Numbered from the stretch's first letter, positions 51,979-60,625 are shown. The stretch is DNA of 64,000 bases from Desulfosporosinus fructosivorans (GCF_004766045.1 NZ_SPQQ01000001.1:620001-684000); one strand, 5' to 3'. Numbers and translations: made by a program. The notes: generated from the letters alone by a model not told the origin.

Positions 51979-53754
51979 TTGTTAAGAAACAAAAAAGGAA
52001 ATTTTGGATTAGCACTATTATTAGGACTTATATTTGCTCTTGTACCAGTAAGTTTCGTGCAGGCTGCAGAGATAACATTTACTGGTTATACTGCAGAAAC
52101 TGCTTATAGTACTCCCATTAGTATAGGAAATATAACTACTGTTGGAGGTAAAGCATCTATAAAAGTTGACAATCTCCCAGTGGGTGCAATTGTAAAGGTG
52201 TATGACCAATCCTCAGGTGGGAAGTTACTTGGAAGCTCGACTGTAAAAACAGGAACTAGTGCAACTGTAAGCTTATCAAGTCTGAGCAGTAATGTGTATG
52301 TATCCGTTACTTTGGAAAGTGTCCGAAGCGAAATTTCAATCGGTCAAAGTACGAAGCTGACTGATCTTAACACAGTAGTTAAAAACAATGCAGGTATTTC
52401 CGATACGGTGACAGTCACTGGAGTGTCTGTTGGCGATATCGTCAAAGTTTACGATGCTCTTACAGAAGGACAAGTATTAGGTACTGCTACAGTAGCTAAA
52501 GCTAAAGACGTAGCAGTCGTGAGCATAAAGCAATTGGGAACTACAGCAGGCTCTATTTATGTAAGCTTAAAAACACTTGGAAGTACTGAGTCCGAACGTT
52601 CAGCAATAAACTATGATGAAGAACTTGTAACGGATGCTCTGATAATAGGGAGCAGCATTGCGGTAAACAATGCTGGTGTTTCCGATACGGTGACAGTTAC
52701 TGGACTGTCAGCTGGCGATGTCGTCAAAGTTTACGATGCTTCTACAGAAGGACAAGTATTAGGTACTGCTACAGTAGCTAAAGCTAAAGACGTGGCAGTT
52801 GTGAGCATAAAGCAATTGGGACCTGAAGCGGGCTCAATTTATGTAAGCTTAAAAAAAGTCGGAGAAAATGAGGCAACCACTCGACTTAAAACAGACTATA
52901 TTGCGGAACCCCAAACGTATGAATTGGCAGATCACAATATCGACATCAAGAACAATGCAGGGGTTGCCGATACGGTAACGGTTACTGATCTGACGTCAGG
53001 CGATATTGTCAAAGTTTATGATTCTCCAGCAAAAACCATATTATTGGGTAAGGCTACGGTAGCAAAGGGCAAAACCGAAGCTGTCGCGAGTATAAAGCAA
53101 TTGGGAATCGCTTCTGGCAACGTAAGTGTGACCGTAACAAGTCCTGGGGAAAGAGAGTCCGAAACTTACGAAAAAGGGTATCTTAAAGAGGAACAAACAG
53201 AGCCTTTGGAAGTAGGTCAAATCAACGTAATAAACAATTCGGGAACTGCCGATAAGGTGACAGTTACAGGGCTAGAGGTTGGCGATATTGTCAAAGTTTA
53301 CGACGCCGCCGGAACCAAACTATTGGGTAAGGCTACGGTTGCCAAAGATAAAACAGAAGCAGTTATTAGCATATCCCAATTGGGAACCGCAATTGGGACA
53401 GTTAAAGTATCAGTAACAAGCATAGGAATGAGAGAGAGCGATCCGGTCGCGAAAGGGTATGATGAAGAGGATCAGTCATCTTCCCCGAACCTCAGTGACA
53501 TTTCTATCGCTAACAGTTTAACAGCAAATGATAAGGTAACGGTAGCAGGTCTGGCTGTTGGTGATATTGTAAAAGTTTACAAGACTTCTACAGGGGGGAT
53601 CTTATGGGGTAAAGCTACAGTAGCAAGTGGTGAAACTCAGGCAGAGGTGACTATTCGACAACTGGGTTCGGGTGCAGGCACGGTTTGGGTAACTGTAACA
53701 AGCTCGGGAAAGCTAGAGTCCTCAAGAACCGAGCAGACTTATTTGGCTGAGTAG
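51979..53754 (+). CDS. Exported tandem-repeat protein, likely surface or sheath protein
   Basis: A 591-residue protein with a signal peptide (residues 1-30, ending VSFVQA-A) and six tandem modules of about 94 residues. Each has the pattern NNAG.SDTVTVTG..VGDIVKVYDA followed by LG.ATVAK.K.. and VSIKQLG, beta-strand-rich like bacterial Ig or jelly-roll domains. Modules 2 and 3 are almost identical in DNA (52399 and 52681, 282 nt apart), so they duplicated recently. There is no LPxTG or SLH anchor. It probably coats the cell or the filament, given its sigma-28 promoter. TTG start follows AGAGGAGAGA. Confidence 0.8.
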   Translation: MLRNKKGNFGLALLLGLIFALVPVSFVQAAEITFTGYTAETAYSTPISIGNITTVGGKASIKVDNLPVGAIVKVYDQSSGGKLLGSSTVKTGTSATVSLSSLSSNVYVSVTLESVRSEISIGQSTKLTDLNTVVKNNAGISDTVTVTGVSVGDIVKVYDALTEGQVLGTATVAKAKDVAVVSIKQLGTTAGSIYVSLKTLGSTESERSAINYDEELVTDALIIGSSIAVNNAGVSDTVTVTGLSAGDVVKVYDASTEGQVLGTATVAKAKDVAVVSIKQLGPEAGSIYVSLKKVGENEATTRLKTDYIAEPQTYELADHNIDIKNNAGVADTVTVTDLTSGDIVKVYDSPAKTILLGKATVAKGKTEAVASIKQLGIASGNVSVTVTSPGERESETYEKGYLKEEQTEPLEVGQINVINNSGTADKVTVTGLEVGDIVKVYDAAGTKLLGKATVAKDKTEAVISISQLGTAIGTVKVSVTSIGMRESDPVAKGYDEEDQSSSPNLSDISIANSLTANDKVTVAGLAVGDIVKVYKTSTGGILWGKATVASGETQAEVTIRQLGSGAGTVWVTVTSSGKLESSRTEQTYLAE

Positions 53755-53909
53755 TATCGACAGGAAAAAGTACTAGTATTATTTCCAAGTTATAGATACC
53801 GTATTTATTTACAGAATACATCATAGTTTTAATAAAGAAGTGAAGTAATAGCAAACAACTATGTTTTTGTCAAGTTGTAATTAACACTTTACACTTCAAA
53901 TCAATGGAA

Positions 53910-53950
53910 GGAGTTTTTCGTCTTAAGGCGAAAGGCTCCATCTGTTTTTA
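53910..53950 (+). terminator. Terminator of the tandem-repeat gene
   Basis: GGAGTTTTTCGTC (53910-53922) pairs along 13 bp (with G-U pairs) with GGCGAAAGGCTCC (53927-53939), loop TTAA, then TCTGTTTTTA. It lies 150 nt after the gene. Confidence 0.6.
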
Positions 53951-54002
53951 GTGAATTAAAGAGTAATATTGCTGTAGCTATTATGAGCTAACAGCTGAAA
54001 TA

Positions 54003-54031
54003 TTGACAATAATATGGAACATATATAGAAT
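54003..54031 (+). promoter_or_regulatory. Sigma-A promoter of the mini rubredoxin
   Basis: TTGACA (54003-54008, perfect), 17-nt spacer, TAGAAT (54026-54031). It is the best vegetative promoter in the window and suggests steady, high expression of the small gene at 54075. Confidence 0.75.
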
Positions 54032-54074
54032 ATAAGCAACATTAGAATTATTATTAAGCTTGGAGGGGATTGTT

Positions 54075-54185
54075 ATGGCGCTTTGGAAATGTTCTCAATG
54101 CAGTGCAACATCTGAAGGTCGTTGCCGCCCTAAGGTTTGTCCGAGCTGTGGTGCTGGCAAGGAACAAATTGTTAAAGCAGAGTAA
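54075..54185 (+). CDS. Mini rubredoxin-like protein, RCKP type, 36 residues
   Basis: A 36-residue protein, MALWKCSQCSATSEGRCRPK and on, with two Cys pairs (C6/C9 and C23/C26: CPSCG) that can hold one metal, in the RCKP-type rubredoxin-like family. Such proteins are thought to be electron carriers or zinc ribbons of anaerobes. It starts behind GGAGGGG with a strong sigma-A promoter. It is short enough that ordinary gene callers may skip it. Confidence 0.8.
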   Translation: MALWKCSQCSATSEGRCRPKVCPSCGAGKEQIVKAE

Positions 54186-54252
54186 TTTAGAAAGACAAAA
54201 ATTAAATTTATAAAAAGAAGGAAATTAAGAGCCCTTAGCAGAATAACACAAT

Positions 54253-54280
54253 ACCTATTATAGAGGACCTATTATAGAGG
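54253..54280 (+). repeat. Two direct copies of ACCTATTATAGAGG
   Basis: A 14-bp unit repeated head-to-tail, about 70 nt before the GGDEF gene; a GACAG/CTGTC hairpin follows at 54311-54328. It may be a regulator-binding site. Confidence 0.5.
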
Positions 54281-54352
54281 AGCCAGATGATCGCTAGTAT
54301 GCTTTAAATAGACAGGCTGGTGTCTGTCAGTATCGCTTGGAGACGATAACAC

Positions 54353-55063
54353 ATGTTTGATAAATCAACGCTTAAGGAGCGGTTTAAAATTCGGCCTTGG
54401 CTTTCAGGAATAATTGTTACTGTGGTTTTAATTCTCATTCAGGGGATTACTAATTTCTGGCTGAGAACACTGGCAGTGACTTTGATTTCAATTGCTCTTT
54501 TTCTGGTAATTAAAAAACTTGCCGATGAAAACAGAGGGCTGTTGAGTCTCGTAACTCTTGATGAGTTGACTGGACTTGGAAATTTCAGGGCTTATCAGGA
54601 GCGGATGCGACTCGAGACGCAGCGTGCACGGCGTAGACATGATCCTCTTACCTTGATTCTAATTGATTTAGATCATTTTAAAAACTATAATGATTCCCAT
54701 GGACATCGCTTAGGCAATGAGTTATTAAATTCAGCAGGGCAGATTTTCCGGGGAGCCGTTCGTTCCATCGATGGGGTTTACCGTTTTGGTGGGGATGAAT
54801 TTGCTATTGTTTTGCCAGATACGGATATTGAACAAGCACGATACATCATAAAGAGGATTCGACATTCGTTTGAAAGCCTTCCGAATCGTGAGGTGGTGAC
54901 CTTGAGTATGGGCGTGGCCAATTATCGTGAAGAGGCACTGATCGAGTTTTTCGACCGCGTGGACCACTTGCTTTATAGTATGAAAGCAAGTGGCGGAAAC
55001 GGTTGTCAATTTGAATCCAGTGAAAGCTATGCCTCTAAAAGTAGTTCCAGGACTGCGTTGTAA
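54353..55063 (+). CDS. Diguanylate cyclase, GGDEF
   Basis: A 236-residue protein that makes c-di-GMP. Two membrane helices (about 18-34 and 38-54) lead to a GGDEF domain with the intact motif FGGDEF (146-150) and a product-inhibition RxxD site (R137-D140) in the standard spacing. There is no sensor domain beyond the membrane part. It could supply the PilZ receptor at 42369 and so brake motility. Confidence 0.93.
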   Translation: MFDKSTLKERFKIRPWLSGIIVTVVLILIQGITNFWLRTLAVTLISIALFLVIKKLADENRGLLSLVTLDELTGLGNFRAYQERMRLETQRARRRHDPLTLILIDLDHFKNYNDSHGHRLGNELLNSAGQIFRGAVRSIDGVYRFGGDEFAIVLPDTDIEQARYIIKRIRHSFESLPNREVVTLSMGVANYREEALIEFFDRVDHLLYSMKASGGNGCQFESSESYASKSSSRTAL

Positions 55064-55074
55064 AGGGGTAAGTG

Positions 55075-55530
55075 ATGGCAGACTATTATGTCTATCTCTG
55101 GAGTACGACCTGGCCGTATTTGCTGGTACTCTTTTTGATATGGGTGGTTGTCCTTTCGCGATTTGTTTGGAAATTTGTGGTCACGTGGCGCTATGCTCGT
55201 GATGCATGGGGCTTCTTACTGCTGGCGGGCAAAGCTTTAATCTGGATTGGAGTTTTAGTGGTTTATACAAAATTACTACTATATTCCCAGTCAGATTGGT
55301 TTTCTCAACCGGGTAATATTCTTGGGGTGGTTGAAGGGAAAACCTATGATCCTGGCTCTAGCACCTACACATTAGACGTCCGTTCTGGCTCAATACAAAA
55401 CCAGTTCTATGTCGATAATTACGTCTATATGAATGTTAACATAGATGACCAAGTGAGACTGACTTATCTCCCGGTACGACGGGAGGTTGTGCGTTGTGAA
55501 TTAGTGGGAAGTTTGCTTAAAAATGAATAG
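55075..55530 (+). CDS. Hypothetical two-helix membrane protein
   Basis: A 151-residue protein with two or three membrane helices in the first 65 residues (PYLLVLFLIWVVVL and ALIWIGVLVVYTKLLLY) followed by a soluble beta-rich domain (TYTLDVRSGSIQNQFYV, VRLTYLPVRREVVR). The family was not recognised. It directly follows the GGDEF gene, start at 55075 behind AAAGGGG, and may share its transcript. Confidence 0.6.
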   Translation: MADYYVYLWSTTWPYLLVLFLIWVVVLSRFVWKFVVTWRYARDAWGFLLLAGKALIWIGVLVVYTKLLLYSQSDWFSQPGNILGVVEGKTYDPGSSTYTLDVRSGSIQNQFYVDNYVYMNVNIDDQVRLTYLPVRREVVRCELVGSLLKNE

Positions 55531-55582
55531 TCTAATAAGATAGGGAAAAAAGAGCTTGTTCCTTAAAGAAGGAGTGCTTATA

Positions 55583-56686
55583 TTGAGTTCTAAAGTTTAT
55601 TTCACCAGCATGAAAACAAAAAGAGGAGAAAGCCTTTTAACAAAACTTGAGCACTTAATTGTGCGTGCAGGATTACTTGAAACGATTTCACCTAATGACC
55701 TCGTAGCGATCAAACTGCATTTTGGAGAACGCGGAAACCTTGCTTATGTTCGTCCTCAATATGTGCGTCGTCTCGTGGAGCAGGTTAAATCAAAAGGGGG
55801 ACGCCCTTTCCTCACGGATTCCAATACGCTTTATGCTGGTTCTCGTTCGAATGCAGTTGACCATTTAGAGACGGCGATTGAGAATGGTTTTGATTACTCC
55901 GTCGTGGGGGCTCCTTTGGTGATTGCCGACGGTCTAAATGGGAAAGACTATGTTTCAGTGCCAGTCAATCTTAAACACTTTAAAGAGGTGAAGATCGGGA
56001 GTGCTGCAGTTCAGGCTGATGTGTTATTGGCAGTTACTCATTTAAAAGGGCATGAGGCGACAGGGTTTGGAGGAACTTTGAAAAATCTGGGAATGGGTCT
56101 GGGTAGTCGCGCTGGTAAACAGCAACAACACTCGGATTTGTTGCCGCTGGTCAATGAAAAAATCTGCATAGCCTGCGGTAAATGTGCTAAATGGTGTCCG
56201 GCAGACGCTATTGTCGTGGAAAGCAAGGCGAAAATTTCACAAGACAAATGCATTGGGTGCGGTGAATGTACAGTTACCTGTCCAGTACGCGCCATTGAGA
56301 TTAACTGGAAAACGGAAGCCGACACTATTCAGGAAAAGATTGCTGAGTACACCGCGGGTGTGCTTAAAGGTAAAGACGAGAAAACTGGGTTTATTACTTT
56401 TGTGACAAATGTTTCCCCGTTGTGTGACTGTTGTGGCTGGAATGATGTGCCTATTGTTGGCGATATTGGAATTCTCGCGTCTAAAGATCCGATTGCCATT
56501 GATCAGGCTGCGGTGGATCTTATTAACCAAGCGTACGGAAACCCGCTCTCTGAGTTGGGGGAACGCCATGAAGAACATGATAAATTTCGGGTTCTATTTC
56601 CGAATGTAGACTGGACTATCCAGCTTTCCTATGGTGAAACGATTGGTTTAGGAAGCAGGGAGTATGAATTAATTCGGATCGGATAA
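55583..56686 (+). CDS. DUF362 protein with two 4Fe-4S clusters
   Basis: A 367-residue iron-sulfur protein. The first 200 residues are a DUF362 domain (VRPQYVRRLVEQVKSKGGRPFLTD, THLKGHEATGFGGTLKNLGMG), then two ferredoxin motifs (CIACGKCAKWCPADAI and CIGCGECTVTCPVRAI), then a second DUF362 stretch with ASKDPIAIDQAAVDLIN. It is a redox protein of unknown partner, common in anaerobes. TTG 55583 fits AGAAGGAG. Confidence 0.85.
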   Translation: MSSKVYFTSMKTKRGESLLTKLEHLIVRAGLLETISPNDLVAIKLHFGERGNLAYVRPQYVRRLVEQVKSKGGRPFLTDSNTLYAGSRSNAVDHLETAIENGFDYSVVGAPLVIADGLNGKDYVSVPVNLKHFKEVKIGSAAVQADVLLAVTHLKGHEATGFGGTLKNLGMGLGSRAGKQQQHSDLLPLVNEKICIACGKCAKWCPADAIVVESKAKISQDKCIGCGECTVTCPVRAIEINWKTEADTIQEKIAEYTAGVLKGKDEKTGFITFVTNVSPLCDCCGWNDVPIVGDIGILASKDPIAIDQAAVDLINQAYGNPLSELGERHEEHDKFRVLFPNVDWTIQLSYGETIGLGSREYELIRIG

Positions 56687-56749
56687 AAAAATAGTATGAG
56701 AAACATGGTATAAATTCTAATATTTCACAGAAAAAGTGATGGCGTAATA

Positions 56750-56758
56750 TGCTATAAT
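56750..56758 (+). promoter_or_regulatory. Extended -10 promoter of mecA
   Basis: TGCTATAAT (56750-56758) is a perfect TATAAT with the TGn extension about 49 nt before the mecA ATG. No good -35 box lies at 17 nt, as expected for extended -10 promoters. Confidence 0.6.
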
Positions 56759-56806
56759 GGGAATAAGATAGGGTATGAGCTTGAATGCGGAAAGGAGAGT
56801 GGGGTT

Positions 56807-57394
56807 ATGCGTGTTCAAAAAGTTAACGAGCATACCATCCGCATTTTTATCTCCTTGACAGAACTAACTGACAGGGATATTACGATGGCCGATCTATTTC
56901 AACGATCAGCGAAGACGGAACAATTGTTTTGGGAACTCATTGCACAGGCAAGAGAAGAAGTTGAGTTTAATTTAGATCAGCCCTTCTGGATTCAGGCGAC
57001 TGTGGCCTCGAATGACGAGTTTGTAATTACAATTATGAAGCAAGAAGAGCAAAACGAGGGTTCTAATAAGGAGAAAGTGGCGCGTAAGTCCAATAAGGGG
57101 CGAGTGACAGAATTAGTTTATGTGTTCACCGACTTCGAAGATGTTTTAGGTGCAGTTGGACGTTTGCCCGAATTTAATCAGTTGCGTTCAGGACTCTTTT
57201 TATTCGAAAGTGAATATTACCTTGTCTTGAATCGTATGGGAACTGGCAAAAAGAGACTGTTAACTGAGGCTATCTTGGATGAATACGGGGAAATCGTGGC
57301 TACAACTGGTGTTTTTCTATCCGAACATGGAAAGGTAATCATTCCGTTAAAGGCTGTGCAAACACTTAATGCTTCTTTTAAAAAGCCTTCATAA
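56807..57394 (+). CDS. mecA: Adaptor protein MecA
   Basis: A 195-residue adaptor for the ClpC protease, with the N-terminal substrate-binding part (VNEHTIRIFISLTELTDRDITMADLFQRSAKTEQLFWELIAQAREEVEF) and the C-terminal ClpC-binding part (VYVFTDFEDVLGAVGRLP, SEYYLVLNRM). It feeds regulators such as ComK to ClpCP in Bacillus. An AAAGGAGAG site precedes the ATG. Confidence 0.85.
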   Translation: MRVQKVNEHTIRIFISLTELTDRDITMADLFQRSAKTEQLFWELIAQAREEVEFNLDQPFWIQATVASNDEFVITIMKQEEQNEGSNKEKVARKSNKGRVTELVYVFTDFEDVLGAVGRLPEFNQLRSGLFLFESEYYLVLNRMGTGKKRLLTEAILDEYGEIVATTGVFLSEHGKVIIPLKAVQTLNASFKKPS

Positions 57395-57405
57395 AGTAGA
57401 ATGAA

Positions 57406-57461
57406 GAAGGTAGGAGTAAGAAAAGGGAAGCGAATGCTTCCCTTTTCTTACTCCTACCTTC
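57406..57461 (+). terminator. 26-bp perfect hairpin between mecA and the zinc protein
   Basis: 57406-57431 is exactly complementary to 57436-57461 with a 4-nt loop GAAT. It lies between two convergent genes and could stop both, though no T-run follows; the stem has A-rich and T-rich arms. Confidence 0.6.
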
Positions 57462-57481
57462 TCGCCAATGGCGCTTAATGT

Positions 57482-57685
57482 CTATCTACAGGAAAAGATA
57501 TCTGGAATTCGAAGCAGACATTGTATGCAAACGGTCTTGCCTTTAAAGTTTTGGATCTTCATTGTTTTACCACAAAAAATACAGGATTGGAACTGTTCAT
57601 TTGTGCGGGCTGGCCTTTTGAATGGGATAATGACAGCTAGGTGAGTTGGCTGGTTTAGTGGCAGAGTTGAGCTGCTAATGGACAT
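57482..57685 (-). CDS. Small CxxC-CxxC zinc-finger protein, possibly Gin-like
   Basis: A 67-residue protein with CIFC, then 14 residues, then CIQC (C-x2-C-x14-C-x2-C), spacing close to that of the sporulation sigma-G inhibitor Gin (CsfB). The front is Ser/Pro-rich. GAGGAGG 9 nt before the ATG is an excellent site. Whether it is Gin or only a zinc ribbon cannot be decided here; the convergent mecA and the divergent selA give no sporulation context. Confidence 0.55.
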   Translation of the reverse strand: MSISSSTLPLNQPTHLAVIIPFKRPARTNEQFQSCIFCGKTMKIQNFKGKTVCIQCLLRIPDIFSCR

Positions 57686-57702
57686 GGATCTACCTCCTCG
57701 AA

Positions 57703-57740
57703 GTCAGAAGTTGGAAGTCAGAAGCTGAAGGCAGATGACG
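57703..57740 (+). repeat. GAAGTCAGAAG simple repeat
   Basis: Several GAAGTCAGAAG-like units between the zinc-protein start and selA, similar to the GTCAGAG cluster at 31829. The remaining 190 bases to selA contain no recognised element. Confidence 0.45.
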
Positions 57741-57934
57741 AATACTTCAAGAAAAAGTAAGTCTGAGCTGCCTGTGGAAAGTTCAGCAAAACATCAGATG
57801 GAGGTTTAAAACTCCTCGGATGTAAGTTTCCTTTATCATATGCCAATCGGGCTGTCGAAATCCTAAAAAGTGTGCGGGCTTGTTTCAGCTTAATTGGTCG
57901 ATATTAGGGGTGGCTACTAAGGAGTGATAATCGA

Positions 57935-59371
57935 GTGGATCAAGAGAAACAAAGGCGCCTGAGGTCCCTTCCGGCTGTTCACGAAGTGATTTCTCGGCTG
58001 GAGCATGACGAAGAATTCAGTCCGTTTTTGGCGAATGAAAAGCAGTTACCTCGTTTAACGCAGGGAGTTCGACAGGTTTTACAAAAGGCGCGGGAAAATG
58101 TCAATCGGAATTTTACAGATTCAGCCAACTCTAGTTGGACGAGTTCACTTGCTGAGTTTGAAGTCTCTCTTTGGTCTTGGCTGAAAACTCAACTTCTGCA
58201 AGAACTGACACACCCTGAAACTAGTTTGAGGCGGGTCATCAATGGGACCGGTGTTGTCTTACATACTAATTGTGGAAGAGCTTTGCTGGCGCCAGAGGTC
58301 GCTCGTTTTGTTGCAGAACAAGCTGAGAGGTATAGCAATCTTGAACTGAATATTGAGACTGGGGAGCGGGGGTCACGCTATGTCCATGTTGAAGAGCTCC
58401 TTTGTCATCTGACTGGGGCAGAAGCAGCTATGGTAGTTAATAATAATGCTGCTGCAGTACTTTTGATGATGAATACGTTTGCCCAAGGGAAAGACGTTAT
58501 TGTGTCCCGCGGAGAACTGGTGGAGGTTGGTGGGTCCTTTCGAATTCCAGAAGTTTTGAAAGCTGGAGGAGCCAAACTCGTTGAAGTTGGAACCACCAAT
58601 AAAACCTGGCTCAGAGACTATGAGTCAGCTATCGGACCGGAAACGGCCGTGTTGTTAAAAGTACATACGAGTAATTACCGGGTTGAAGGATTCACCCATA
58701 ACGTTTCAGGGGCTGAGTTAGTGGAACTCGGGGCAATGCGAAATTTGCCTGTGATGGAAGACTTAGGGAGCGGAAGCTTTTTTGATGGGACAACCCTTGG
58801 TTTTCCTCTCGAACCAACCATCCAGCAAACTGTAAAAGCAGGGCTTTCCCTTGTTTCCTTCAGTGGCGACAAATTGCTGGGCGGCCCTCAGGCAGGAATC
58901 ATTGTAGGAAAGCAAGATTTTATCAAACGTTTGAGGGCGAATCAGTTGACCAGGGCATTGAGGGTCGATAAATTGACCTTAGCAGCCCTCGAAGGAACCC
59001 TCCTTTTATATAAAAATGGGGGATTAGAGGATATCCCCGTCTGGAAGATGCTCTCTCTTCCTATGGATACCTTGAAAGCAGCAGCGTCAGCGCTTAGAGA
59101 GGCACTTCAGTCAAATCCCGCTATCTCAGTCGAATTAAAAGAGGATGTCTCGCAGGTCGGCGGTGGAGCATGGCCTACGGTTGATCTTCCAACTTGGGTG
59201 TGTGCCATCCGATTGAAGACTAGAAGTGCTATCGAGTTAGAAAAGTTCCTGCGCTTGGGGCCAATCGCGATATTAGCTCGAATACATAAGGATTGGGTTC
59301 ACATCGATGTAAGAACGATCTTGGTTGGGGATCGGGAGGATATTGTGCGGCGGCTTGGCGAGTTGGTTTAG
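57935..59371 (+). CDS. selA: L-seryl-tRNA(Sec) selenium transferase SelA
   Basis: A 478-residue PLP enzyme that turns seryl-tRNA(Sec) into selenocysteyl-tRNA with selenophosphate from SelD. SFSGDKLLGGPQAGII places the PLP lysine at K313; RVINGTGVVLHTNCGRALL and AEAAMVVNNNAAAVLLM are family motifs. GTG start. Followed by selD; selB and tRNA-Sec are not in the window. Confidence 0.96.
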   Translation: MDQEKQRRLRSLPAVHEVISRLEHDEEFSPFLANEKQLPRLTQGVRQVLQKARENVNRNFTDSANSSWTSSLAEFEVSLWSWLKTQLLQELTHPETSLRRVINGTGVVLHTNCGRALLAPEVARFVAEQAERYSNLELNIETGERGSRYVHVEELLCHLTGAEAAMVVNNNAAAVLLMMNTFAQGKDVIVSRGELVEVGGSFRIPEVLKAGGAKLVEVGTTNKTWLRDYESAIGPETAVLLKVHTSNYRVEGFTHNVSGAELVELGAMRNLPVMEDLGSGSFFDGTTLGFPLEPTIQQTVKAGLSLVSFSGDKLLGGPQAGIIVGKQDFIKRLRANQLTRALRVDKLTLAALEGTLLLYKNGGLEDIPVWKMLSLPMDTLKAAASALREALQSNPAISVELKEDVSQVGGGAWPTVDLPTWVCAIRLKTRSAIELEKFLRLGPIAILARIHKDWVHIDVRTILVGDREDIVRRLGELV

Positions 59372-59506
59372 AAGTGTCTTGCCGTACGCATGCCAAGACA
59401 GACACTTCCTCCTATTTGCTTTCATCCCCAATAAGGATATAATTAAAGAGTGATACATTAAGTTGACATAGTTGTAATGGATGATTGAGATATGGAGGTG
59501 TCGGTG

Positions 59507-60574
59507 ATGGATCTTACAATTCAAGATAAAGTCCGGTTGACCCAGTTTTCGACTAAGGCTGGCTGAGGATGCAAGATAGGTCCTGCGGACCTGGCGCAAG
59601 TTTTGCGCTACTTGCCTCCCAATATAGAGGATGCCAACTTATTAGTAGGTATGGAGACTTCGGATGATGCTGGGGTCTACCGCTTAAATGATGACCAGGC
59701 TATTGTGCAAAGTGTTGATTTTTTTACCCCTGTGGTGGATGATCCTTATGCGTTCGGGCAGATTGCTGCAGCTAATGCTTTAAGTGATATTTACGCAATG
59801 GGAGGTAAACCGCTGACGGCAATGAATTTGGTCTCCTTTCCAGTAGGGAAGCTGAAGATGGATATTCTAGCCAAGATCCTACAAGGTGGGAGTGAGAAGA
59901 TTCGGGAAGCAGGCGCAGTTCTTGTCGGAGGACACTCCATCGATGATGCAGAGCCGAAATATGGACTCTCAGTCACGGGTATCGTCCATCCAGACCATGT
60001 TCTCTCGAATGCGAAGGCTGAGCCAGGGGATGTTTTAGTTCTTACTAAACCGCTCGGGGTAGGGATCATCACGACTGGGATTAAGCGTGGGATTGTAGCG
60101 CCAGAAGCAGAAGCAGAAGTTATTGAGGTGATGGCGACCTTGAACAAGGGTGCGGCCGAAGCTGCTATTGAAGTTGGAGTCCATGCCGTTACGGATGTAA
60201 CAGGCTTTGGCTTTCTTGGTCATCTGCATGAAATGCTACAAGCTAGTGGCTGTAGTGCGGAAGTATATGCTTATGCTGTGCCAGTTTTGGATAGTGTTTG
60301 GGATTGTATAAAACAGAAGGCTATACCTGGGGGGACACAAGCCAATCGACGTCACCTTGAAGGCAAGGTGGACTTTGCTCAAGAGGTCTCTGAGGAAGTA
60401 CAGATCGTGCTCTTTGATGCAATTACTTCAGGAGGATTACTGATGGCCGTGCCAGAGGAACGCGTTGATTCACTAATTAAACAGTTAAAGACGAATAAGA
60501 CCCCTGCTGCAGCTATTGTTGGACGTATTCAAAAAGGTGAACCTGGAAAAATTGCGGTTTCTGGCCGTGGATAA
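59507..60574 (+). CDS. selD: Selenocysteine-containing selenophosphate synthetase SelD
   Basis: Makes selenophosphate, the selenium donor for SelA. The true start is ATG 59507 (GGAGGTG 6 nt upstream); codon 20 is an in-frame TGA (59564-59566) that must be read as selenocysteine, giving TKAG-Sec-GCKIGP, where most relatives have Cys or Sec in this catalytic position. After the stop-like codon the frame stays open to 60574 (355 residues), with the ATP-binding motif DDAGVYRL, SDIYAMGGKPLTAMNL and GGHSIDDAEPKYGLSVTG. A program that treats TGA as stop starts it about 96 nt late. Confidence 0.93.
59564..59592 (+). promoter_or_regulatory. Bacterial SECIS element of selD
   Basis: Right after the Sec TGA (59564-59566), AGGTCC (59578-59583), loop TGC and GGACCT (59587-59592) form a 6-bp hairpin. 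A short stem-loop 11 nt after the TGA is where SelB would bind. The loop is small, but position and in-frame coding fit. Confidence 0.75.
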
Positions 60575-60578
60575 AGAA

Positions 60579-60625
60579 AACTAAGGCTAGCGCCAAGCCT
60601 TCAGGTGCCAGCGGTAGCCTTAGTT
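60579..60625 (+). repeat. Inverted repeat after selD
   Basis: AACTAAGGCTA (60579-60589) and TAGCCTTAGTT (60615-60625) form an 11-bp stem around a structured 25-nt insert. No T-run follows. Confidence 0.5.

Noticed and set aside
54186..54352. c-di-GMP riboswitch before the GGDEF gene
   Set aside because: No GEMM-type conserved core or tetraloop-receptor pattern was found; only a 14-bp direct repeat and a short hairpin.
59603..60574. Shorter selD starting after the TGA
   Set aside because: It would lose the catalytic N-terminal segment, and no ribosome-binding site precedes it; the longer selenocysteine form is better.
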